Part shown: positions 8,303-14,559 of the stretch, piece by piece
Layout: every line of letters starts with the position of its first letter
Numbering within the stretch: the stretch's first letter is position 1
Assembly (NCBI GenBank): GCA_946482335.1
Contig: CAMLRG010000139.1
Span: 1 to 14,559, forward strand
Origin: an uncultured Duganella sp.
Lineage (GTDB): Bacteria; Pseudomonadota; Gammaproteobacteria; Burkholderiales; Burkholderiaceae
DNA: 14,559 nt
Reading direction: 5' to 3'
Notes under the pieces: model-generated
Databases searched by the model: none
What the model saw: the letters and a program-made list of their open reading frames with translations, nothing else
What the model was told of the DNA's origin: nothing
Translations under genes and position numbers: made by a program

Positions 8303-9232
8303 ATGAACCAGCTCGAACAGCTCAAGCAATACACCACCGTAGTTGCCGACACCGGCGATTTCCAGTCGATCAAGGCGTACGCGCCGCAAGACGCCACCAC
8401 CAACCCTTCGCTGATCCTGAAGGCGGTACAGAAAGACGAGTACAAGCCGCTGCTGGAAAAGGCCGTGCGCGACAACCCGAACGCCACGACCGGCGACATC
8501 ATCGACAAGCTGCTGATCGCTTTCGGCACCGAGATCCTGAAGTATGTGCCGGGCCGCGTGTCGACCGAAATCGACGCCGCCCTGTCCTTCGACGTGGCAG
8601 GCAACGTGGCCAAGGGCCGCGAACTGATTTCCCTGTACGAGAAAGCCGGCATCCCGCGCGAGCGCGTGCTGATCAAGATCGCCTCCACCTGGGAAGGCAT
8701 CCGCGCCTCCGAGCAACTGGAGAAGGAAGGCATCCGCACCAATATGACCCTGCTGTTCTCGCTGTGCCAGGCCATCGCCTGCGCCGAAGCGGGCTCGCAG
8801 CTGATTTCGCCCTTCGTCGGCCGCATCTATGACTGGTACAAGAAGTCCACCGGCATCGATTACCAGGGGGCGGAAGACCCGGGCGTGCAATCGGTCAAGC
8901 GCATCTACAACTACTACCGCAAGTTCGGCTACAAGACCGAAGTGATGGGCGCCTCCTTCCGCAACACCAGCCAGATCCTGGAACTGGCCGGCTGCGACCT
9001 GCTGACCATTTCGCCGGACCTGCTGCAAAAGCTGGCCGACACCCAGGCACCGGTCGAGCGCAAGCTGACCCCGGCCGACACCGGCACCGCCGTCAAGATC
9101 ACGGTCGACGAGAAGACTTTCCGCTTCATGCTGAACGAAGACGCGATGGCGACCGAGAAGCTGGCCGAGGGCATCCGCGCTTTCGTGGCCGATTCCAACA
9201 AGCTGAAACAGATGATTTCGGCCATGCGCTGA
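8303..9232 (+). CDS. tal: Transaldolase
   Basis: This cytosolic enzyme of the non-oxidative pentose-phosphate pathway transfers a dihydroxyacetone unit from sedoheptulose-7-phosphate to glyceraldehyde-3-phosphate through a Schiff base. The 309-residue product matches the TalB subfamily (about 317 residues) throughout. It starts [13 protein letters not shown] with the catalytic Asp16. [10 protein letters not shown] carries Asn34, [10 protein letters not shown] carries Glu89, and [10 protein letters not shown] carries the Schiff-base Lys125; [12 protein letters not shown] lies near the C-terminus. An in-frame ATG at 8099 exists, but the 68 extra residues would run across the divergent promoter region and into the opposite gene and resemble nothing. 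The ATG at 8303 has an AGGA site at 8294-8297. It is followed by a strong terminator, so it is probably transcribed alone. It is metabolically linked to zwf and hexR 6 kb away on the same strand. Confidence 0.97.
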   Translation: MNQLEQLKQYTTVVADTGDFQSIKAYAPQDATTNPSLILKAVQKDEYKPLLEKAVRDNPNATTGDIIDKLLIAFGTEILKYVPGRVSTEIDAALSFDVAGNVAKGRELISLYEKAGIPRERVLIKIASTWEGIRASEQLEKEGIRTNMTLLFSLCQAIACAEAGSQLISPFVGRIYDWYKKSTGIDYQGAEDPGVQSVKRIYNYYRKFGYKTEVMGASFRNTSQILELAGCDLLTISPDLLQKLADTQAPVERKLTPADTGTAVKITVDEKTFRFMLNEDAMATEKLAEGIRAFVADSNKLKQMISAMR

Positions 9233-9251
9233 TCGTCCCCGCTTCGGCTTC

Positions 9252-9280
9252 AAAAAAGGCGCTTCGGCGCCTTTTTTGTT
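9252..9280 (+). terminator. Intrinsic terminator after tal
   Basis: A perfect 11-bp stem, AAAAAAGGCGC (9252-9262) with GCGCCTTTTTT (9267-9277), closes a TTCG tetraloop and runs into a T-rich tail. It begins 20 bases after the tal stop. The flanking A and T tracts make the structure symmetrical, but no minus-strand gene ends here. Confidence 0.92.
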
Positions 9281-9315
9281 GTACAAAACGTTACAATTGC
9301 CAGTGTTATACAATT
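9279..9315 (+). promoter_or_regulatory. Candidate promoter/operator region of the efflux operon
   Basis: This AT-rich stretch differs sharply from its GC-rich surroundings. It contains the palindrome TTGTACAA (9279-9286), an inverted pair AATTG (9295-9299) and CAATT (9311-9315) spaced by 11 bases, and a -10-like TATACA/TACAAT at 9307-9314. A leader of about 30 bases to the adaptor ATG at 9351 would result. No good -35 is apparent. The symmetrical elements could be binding sites for a TetR- or MarR-type repressor, as is usual for RND pumps, but no such gene is in the window. Confidence 0.4.
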
Positions 9316-9350
9316 TCCGGCGCAGTCCCACCACCCGTTATGAGACGCCC

Positions 9351-10574
9351 ATGAAACCTGTATTGCGCACCCTGCCCCTGGCAGCAGCCGCCCTGTCGCT
9401 CACCCTCGCGGCCTGCGGCGACAAAAAAGACGCCGGCAAGGCTGCCCCGCCCCCTCCCACCGTTTCCGTCGTCACTGCCGCCACCGGCGAAGTGACCGTG
9501 ACCAATGAACTGCCGGGCCGCGTCGAAGCGTCGCGCATCGCCCAGGTACGTGCGCGCACGCCGGGCATCGTGCTGCAACGGGTGTTCAGGGAAGGCGGCG
9601 ACGTCAAGGCTGGCGAAGTGCTGTTCCGCATCGATCCGGCGCAATTCCAGGCCAATGTGGACAGCGCGGATGCGGCCATCGCCCGCGCCGAAGCCAACCT
9701 GGCGCAGGCGGACCTGAAGGCAAAGCGCTACAAGCCGCTGCTCGCCGCGCAGGCGGTCAGCCAGCAGGAATACGACGATGCGGTGACGGCGCAGAAGCAG
9801 GCCAGCGCCGAACTGCAGTCGGCCCGTGCGGCGCGCAAGAATGCCGGCCTGACGCTGGGCTACGCCACCGTCACGGCGCCGATTGCCGGCCGCGTGGGCC
9901 GCGCCCTGGTCACCGAAGGTGCGCTGGTGGGCCAGAATGAAGCGACGCCGATGGCGACCGTGCAGCAGCTCGACCCAATCTACGTCACCATCAGCCAGTC
10001 TTCGGCGGAGCTGCTGCGCCTGAAACAGGCGCTGGCCAAGGGAACGCTGAAGAGCGCGGGCAAGGACCAGGCCCGCGTCACCCTGCTGACCGAGGACGGC
10101 CAGGAATATCCGCGCCATGGCAAGCTGCTGTTCTCCGACGTGGCGGTTGACGAATCTTCCGGCGCGGTGTCGATGCGGGCCGAATTCCCGAATCCGGACC
10201 GTACCCTGCTGCCTGGCATGTACGTGCGCGCGCGCCTTGAACAGGGCGTCAATGAGGCGGCCATCACCTTGCCGCAGCAAGCGGTCGTGCGCGGCGCTGA
10301 AGGCGCTTCCGTGCTGGTGGTCGGCAGCGACAACAAGGTCAGTTCGGTGCCGGTCAAGGCCGACGCCTCGGCGGGCGGCAAGTGGGTGATCAGCTCCGGC
10401 CTGAAGGGCGGTGAGCGCGTCATCGTAGAAGGCTTCCAGAAGACCAAGCCGGGCGGCACGGTCAACCCGGTACCGTGGAAGGGGCCGGCGGCAGGACCGG
10501 CTCCTGGCGCCGCTGTGACCGGCCCGGCCCCGGCCGGCGCTGCGCCCGCCGCCTCCGCCACGGCAGCCAAGTAA
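9351..10574 (+). CDS. mexA: RND efflux periplasmic adaptor lipoprotein (MexA/AcrA family)
   Basis: This membrane-fusion subunit bridges the inner-membrane RND transporter and the outer-membrane channel. The 407-residue product has a lipoprotein signal peptide with lipobox LAAC, placing the lipidated Cys at 22. Lipoyl half-motifs (about 58-96 and 168-205) flank a helical hairpin (about 97-167, EANLAQADLKAKRYKPLL onward). Beta-barrel and membrane-proximal domains follow, with LPGMYVRARLEQG typical of the family. The last ~35 residues are a Gly/Pro/Ala tail, making it somewhat longer than the 383 residues I recall for MexA. An in-frame ATG at 9276 would precede the signal peptide with 25 implausible residues inside the terminator and promoter region, so the ATG at 9351 is chosen. 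It is first in an operon; the transporter starts 12 bases later. The mexA label names the family, since substrate range is unknown. Confidence 0.92.
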   Translation: MKPVLRTLPLAAAALSLTLAACGDKKDAGKAAPPPPTVSVVTAATGEVTVTNELPGRVEASRIAQVRARTPGIVLQRVFREGGDVKAGEVLFRIDPAQFQANVDSADAAIARAEANLAQADLKAKRYKPLLAAQAVSQQEYDDAVTAQKQASAELQSARAARKNAGLTLGYATVTAPIAGRVGRALVTEGALVGQNEATPMATVQQLDPIYVTISQSSAELLRLKQALAKGTLKSAGKDQARVTLLTEDGQEYPRHGKLLFSDVAVDESSGAVSMRAEFPNPDRTLLPGMYVRARLEQGVNEAAITLPQQAVVRGAEGASVLVVGSDNKVSSVPVKADASAGGKWVISSGLKGGERVIVEGFQKTKPGGTVNPVPWKGPAAGPAPGAAVTGPAPAGAAPAASATAAK

Positions 10575-10586
10575 AGGGGCCGCCAG

Positions 10587-13500
10587 ATGGCAAAATTCTT
10601 TATCGACCGCCCCGTCTTCGCGTGGGTGATCGCCCTCTTCATCCTGCTGGGTGGGGCGCTGGCGATCACCGTGCTGCCGGTGGCGCAATACCCGACCATC
10701 GCGCCGCCTTCCATCGTGATCAGCGCCGCCTATCCCGGCGCCTCGGCACAAGTGCTGGACGATGCCGTGACCTCGGTCATCGAGCAGGAAATGAATGGCG
10801 CCGACGGCCTGCAGTACGTGGAATCGCAAAGCGACTCCAACGGCTCGGTCAGCATCACCGTCACCTTCCAGCCCGGCACCAATCCGGACCTGGCGGCGGT
10901 GGACGTGCAAAACCGCATCAAGCGCGTCGAATCGCGCCTGCCGCAAGCGGTGATCCAGCAGGGCGTGCAGGTGACCAAGGCCCGCTCCAACATCCTGATG
11001 TTCGTCGGCGCCGCGTCGACCGACGGCAGCATGGACACCACGGCCATTGGCGACTACCTGGCCCGCAACGTGGTCAACGAGATCAAGCGCCTGCCCGGCG
11101 TGGGCCAGGCCGAGCTGTTCGGCACCGAGCGCTCCATGCGCATCTGGGTCAATCCCGACAAGCTGACCGGCTACAAGCTCAATATGGGCGACGTCACCAC
11201 CGCCATCCGCCAGCAGAACGCCCAGGTGGCGGCGGGCACGGTGGGCGACCTGCCCAACGAACGCTCGCAAACCTGGTTCGCCCCGGTGGTGGTCACCGGC
11301 CAGCTGAGCTCCGTCGAGGAATTCGGCAAGATCGTGCTGCGCGCCAACCGTGACGGTTCGCTGGTGCGCCTGCGCGACGTGGCGCGGCTGGAGCTGGGCG
11401 GCGCCAGCTACCGCGTCGGCGCGCGCCTGAACGGCGAGCCCTTCGTCGCCATCGCCGTGCAGCAATCGCTGACCGGCAACGCCCTGGCCACCGCCAATAT
11501 CGTGCGCGCCAAGATGGACGAGCTGCAGAAGTTCTTCCCGCCCGGGCTGAAGTACACCGTGCCTTACGATACTTCGCTGTTCGTCAAGATTTCCATCGAA
11601 GAGGTGGTGAAGACCCTGCTGGAAGCCGTGGCACTGGTGTTCCTGGTGATGTACGTCTTCCTGCAAAACTTCCGCTACACCCTGATCCCCACCATCGTGG
11701 TGCCGATCGCGCTGATGGGTACTTTCGCGGCGATGCAGGTGTTCGGCTTCTCGATCAACGTGCTGACCATGTTCGGCATGGTGCTGGCCATCGGCATCCT
11801 GGTGGACGATGCCATCGTGGTGGTGGAGAACGTCGAGCGTATCATGAGCGAGGAAGGCTTGTCGCCGCGCGATGCGACGCGCAAGGCCATGTCGCAGATC
11901 ACCGGCGCGATCATCGGCATTACGCTGGTGCTGATCGCCGTGTTCATCCCGATGGCCTTCTTCGGCGGCGCGGTGGGCGCGATCTACCGCCAGTTCTCGC
12001 TGTCGATGGTGTCGGCCATGGTGTTCTCGGCGCTGATGGCGCTGTCGCTCACGCCGGCCCTGTGCGCGACCATGCTGAAGCCGGTGCAGGCCGGCCACCA
12101 CCATGCCAAGACCGGCCTGTTCGGCTGGTTCAACCGCGGCTTCGCCTCCACCGCCTCGCATTACCAGGGCTGGGTGGCGCAGATCCTGAAGCGCACCGGG
12201 CGCTTCATGCTGATCTTCGCGGCCCTGCTGGGCATCGTGGCATGGCTGTATGTGCGCCTGCCCTCCTCCTTCCTGCCGAACGAAGACCAGGGTTATATCA
12301 TCGCCAACGTGCAGCTGCCGCCCGGCGCGGCGCGCGGCCGTACCGAAGCCGTGCTGGCGGAAGTGGACAAGTATTTCCGCAGCCAGCCGGGCGTGGCGCG
12401 CACCATTGCGGTGGCGGGCTTCAGCTTCTCCGGCAGCGGGCAGAACGCGGGCCTGGTCTTCATTCCTTTGAAGGATTGGAAGGAGCGCGGTCCCGACCAG
12501 TCGGCGGAAGCGATCGCCGGCCGCTCCTTCGCCGGCCTGGCCCATATCCAGGATGCGCAAGTGTTTGCCCTGAGCCCGCCGCCGATCCGTGAGCTGGGCA
12601 ACGCGACCGGTATCACGGCGCGCCTGCAGGACCGCAGCGGCCAGGGACACGAAGCCTTGCTGGCGGCGCGTAACCAGCTGCTGGAGATGGCGGGCAAGAG
12701 CAAGGTGCTGGCGGGCATGCGTCCGGAAGGCCTGGAAGATGCGCCGCAGATGCAGGTCGACGTCGACCGCGAGAAGGCCAACGCGCTTGGCGTCGCGTTT
12801 GCCGATATCGCCGCCACGCTGGGCACCTCGCTTGGCTCGTCGTATGTGAACGACTTCGCCAACAGCGGCCGCCAGCAGCGCGTCATCGTGCAGGCCGACC
12901 AGGCGCGGCGCATGCAGCCGGAAGACATCCTGCGGCTGCACGTGCGCAGCAACAGCGGGGCCATGGTGCCGTTCGCCTCGTTCGCGACCACGCGCTGGGT
13001 GACCGGGCCGATCCAGCTGGTGCGCTATAACGGCTACCCGGCCTACCGCCTGAGCGCCAACGCGGCGCCGGGCTATTCGACCGGCGAAGCGATGGAAGAA
13101 CTGCTGCGCCTGGCCGACCAGCTGCCGCCCGGCTTCGGCATCGAATGGACCGGCCAGTCGGCCGAGGAACGGCTGTCGGGCGCCCAGGCGCCGATGCTGT
13201 TCGCGCTGTCGCTGCTGGCGGCCTTCCTGGTGCTGGCGGCGCTGTACGAGTCGGAAACGATCCCGGTGGCGGTGCTGCTGGTGGTGCCGCTCGGCGTGCT
13301 GGGAGCACTGCTCGGCGCGCACTTGCGCGACCTGCCGAACGACGTGTACTTCAAGGTGGGGTTGATTGCGATCATCGGCTTGTCGGCCAAGAATGCGATC
13401 CTGATCATCGAGTTCGCCAAGGACTTGCAGGCGCAAGGCAAAGGGTTGGTCGAGTCCACGCTGGAAGCGGTGCATCTGCGCTTCCGCCCGATCATCATGA

Positions 13501-13733
13501 CCTCGCTGGCCTTCATCCTCGGCGTGCTGCCGCTGGTGATCGCTTCCGGCGCCGGCTCCGCCTCGCAGCGCGCCATCGGCACCGGTGTGATGGGCGGCAT
13601 GATCACCGCCACCGTGCTGGCGGTGTTCCTGGTGCCCGTGTTCTTTGTGGTCGTGCGCCGCATCTTCAAGGGCAGCGAACGCCAACGCCGCCTGGCCGCC
13701 CACCAACTGGATCTTCCGGAGTCGAAGCAATGA
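10587..13733 (+). CDS. mexB: RND multidrug efflux transporter, HAE1 family (MexB/AcrB)
   Basis: This trimeric inner-membrane proton/drug antiporter captures hydrophobic substrates in the periplasm and membrane. At 1048 residues it matches AcrB (1049) and MexB (1046). It opens MAKFFIDRPVFAWVIAL, followed by two porter-domain loops and twelve expected helices. Proton-relay residues are intact: Asp407-Asp408 in GILVDDAIVVVENVER, Lys935 in SAKNAILIIEFAK, and Arg965. In the AcrB-type distal pocket, Phe178, Tyr327, Phe612, Phe614 and Phe625 (AcrB 178, 327, 615, 617, 628) are kept. The positions of AcrB Phe136 and Phe610 are Ile136 and Ile607, which may alter substrate preference. An AGGGG ribosome site (10575-10579) lies seven bases before the ATG. 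Its stop overlaps the start of the outer-membrane channel gene. Family is certain. The exact orthologue (MexB, AcrB, BpeB or AmrB) is not. Confidence 0.96.
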   Translation: MAKFFIDRPVFAWVIALFILLGGALAITVLPVAQYPTIAPPSIVISAAYPGASAQVLDDAVTSVIEQEMNGADGLQYVESQSDSNGSVSITVTFQPGTNPDLAAVDVQNRIKRVESRLPQAVIQQGVQVTKARSNILMFVGAASTDGSMDTTAIGDYLARNVVNEIKRLPGVGQAELFGTERSMRIWVNPDKLTGYKLNMGDVTTAIRQQNAQVAAGTVGDLPNERSQTWFAPVVVTGQLSSVEEFGKIVLRANRDGSLVRLRDVARLELGGASYRVGARLNGEPFVAIAVQQSLTGNALATANIVRAKMDELQKFFPPGLKYTVPYDTSLFVKISIEEVVKTLLEAVALVFLVMYVFLQNFRYTLIPTIVVPIALMGTFAAMQVFGFSINVLTMFGMVLAIGILVDDAIVVVENVERIMSEEGLSPRDATRKAMSQITGAIIGITLVLIAVFIPMAFFGGAVGAIYRQFSLSMVSAMVFSALMALSLTPALCATMLKPVQAGHHHAKTGLFGWFNRGFASTASHYQGWVAQILKRTGRFMLIFAALLGIVAWLYVRLPSSFLPNEDQGYIIANVQLPPGAARGRTEAVLAEVDKYFRSQPGVARTIAVAGFSFSGSGQNAGLVFIPLKDWKERGPDQSAEAIAGRSFAGLAHIQDAQVFALSPPPIRELGNATGITARLQDRSGQGHEALLAARNQLLEMAGKSKVLAGMRPEGLEDAPQMQVDVDREKANALGVAFADIAATLGTSLGSSYVNDFANSGRQQRVIVQADQARRMQPEDILRLHVRSNSGAMVPFASFATTRWVTGPIQLVRYNGYPAYRLSANAAPGYSTGEAMEELLRLADQLPPGFGIEWTGQSAEERLSGAQAPMLFALSLLAAFLVLAALYESETIPVAVLLVVPLGVLGALLGAHLRDLPNDVYFKVGLIAIIGLSAKNAILIIEFAKDLQAQGKGLVESTLEAVHLRFRPIIMTSLAFILGVLPLVIASGAGSASQRAIGTGVMGGMITATVLAVFLVPVFFVVVRRIFKGSERQRRLAAHQLDLPESKQ

Positions 13734-14559
13734 TGAAGCCCTCATCCTCCGTCCCCGCCGTGCGCATGGTCGCCGCGGCGCTGCTGCTGGCGGGCGCCGT
13801 CACCGGCTGCTCGATGGCGCCGGCGTACCAGCGCCCGGGTGCGCCGGTCGCGGAAGCCTTCCCCGCCGTGCCCCCGGCCGCCGGCACGAACGGCGCGGCC
13901 CCGGCCGCCGCGCCGTCGGCCGCTGGAACGCCTGCAGCCCCGTCCGCCGTGGACACGGCCTGGCGCACCTTCTTCCCTGATGGACGCCTCCAGCAGTTGA
14001 TCGCCACAGCGCTGGAAAACAACCGCGACCTGCGCATCGCCGCCCTGCGCATCGAGGAAGCGCGCGGCGCCTACCGCATCCAGCGCGCCGACCGCCTGCC
14101 AACCTTGAACGCCACGCTCAGCGAAACGCGCGGCCGCACGCCGGCCTTCGCCGGCGTCGCCGGCCAATCGCAGGTGGGCGAGCGGTATGACGCGGGCCTC
14201 GGCATCTCCGCCTTCGAACTGGACTTCTTCGGCCGCGTCAAAAGCCTGAGCGACCAGGCCCTGGCCAGCTACCTGGCGAGCGAGGAAGCCAAACAAGCCG
14301 CCCAAATCAGCCTGGTCGCCGAAGTCGCCAAAGCCTACTATACCGAACGCGCCTTCGCCGAACAGCAATCGCTGGCCGAACGCACCTACGAAGCCCGCAA
14401 GCGCACCTTCGACCTGACCCGCCAGCGGCTGGAAGCCGGCGCCTCATCGCGCCTCGACCTGCGCTCCAACGAGCAGCAGATGGAAACCGCCCGCGCCGCA
14501 GCCCTCGCCCTGGCCCGCCAGCGCGCGCAAGCCGCCAACGCCCTCACCCTGCTGGTCGG
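13730..14559 (+). CDS. oprM: RND efflux outer-membrane channel lipoprotein, OprM family (3' truncated by window)
   Basis: This is the outer-membrane exit duct of the tripartite pump. 276 residues are present, and the gene runs off the window edge. The signal peptide ends in lipobox VTGC with the lipidated Cys at 27. After a conserved AYQRPGAPV comes an Ala/Pro/Gly spacer (about 41-74), roughly a dozen residues longer than I recall in P. aeruginosa OprM. Family hallmarks then follow in order: WRTFFPDGRLQQLIATALENN, LRIAALRIEEARGAYRIQRA, a FELDFFGRVKSLSDQAL segment and RLEAGASSRLDLR. The ATG at 13730 overlaps the transporter stop by four bases (ATGA). A second in-frame ATG lies at 13733, but GGAG at 13718-13721 is better spaced for the first. 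Coupling with the transporter indicates one operon with a dedicated channel, as in mexAB-oprM and unlike E. coli acrAB. Confidence 0.93.
   Translation, partial: MMKPSSSVPAVRMVAAALLLAGAVTGCSMAPAYQRPGAPVAEAFPAVPPAAGTNGAAPAAAPSAAGTPAAPSAVDTAWRTFFPDGRLQQLIATALENNRDLRIAALRIEEARGAYRIQRADRLPTLNATLSETRGRTPAFAGVAGQSQVGERYDAGLGISAFELDFFGRVKSLSDQALASYLASEEAKQAAQISLVAEVAKAYYTERAFAEQQSLAERTYEARKRTFDLTRQRLEAGASSRLDLRSNEQQMETARAAALALARQRAQAANALTLLV

Noticed and set aside
9306..13745. A 1479-codon open frame on the minus strand covering the whole adaptor and transporter genes
   Set aside because: It is antisense to two unmistakable genes. Its translation is rich in His, Arg, Gln and Gly with no domain, which is the usual by-product of GC-rich codon use.

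Overview
This window looks like part of a GC-rich chromosome (about two thirds G+C by eye) from a betaproteobacterium, most likely Oxalobacteraceae (the Massilia / Duganella / Janthinobacterium group). This placement is an inference from protein similarity and gene style, not a computed result. No RNA genes, CRISPR arrays, insertion sequences or prophage genes are visible, and no gap between genes exceeds about 120 bases.

Left part, plus strand (1-5698). A possible gene tail is followed by zwf (glucose-6-phosphate dehydrogenase). Its stop overlaps by one base the start of a HexR-like MurR/RpiR regulator. After 91 bases comes a 742-residue polytopic membrane protein. Its two soluble ends together carry the elements of an alpha/beta-hydrolase active site, separated by a membrane block of about ten helices. 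A PAS-GGDEF diguanylate cyclase follows. Its exact TATAAT box lies six bases before the ATG, which suggests a leaderless transcript.

Middle, minus strand (5695-8187, read right to left). A compact cluster encodes an exported protein with a long Ala/Pro linker, a four-helix membrane protein, a DadA-type FAD amino-acid dehydrogenase and a small DUF4242 (nickel-binding-like) protein. Its last gene converges on the diguanylate cyclase with a 4-base overlap of the two ends.

Right part, plus strand (8303-14559). Transaldolase (tal) is divergent from the cluster and ends in a strong intrinsic terminator. A tripartite RND multidrug pump of the MexAB-OprM type follows: adaptor lipoprotein, inner-membrane transporter and outer-membrane channel lipoprotein, the last cut by the window edge. 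The transporter keeps the proton-relay residues, but two aromatic positions of the AcrB-type drug pocket are isoleucine.

How it fits together: zwf and hexR, with tal 6 kb away, cover entry to the pentose-phosphate / Entner-Doudoroff routes, their control and the non-oxidative branch. The pump operon is an independent envelope-export unit with no regulator gene inside the window. The membrane hydrolase and the exported Ala/Pro protein are the least understood genes. The former is the best candidate for something undescribed.
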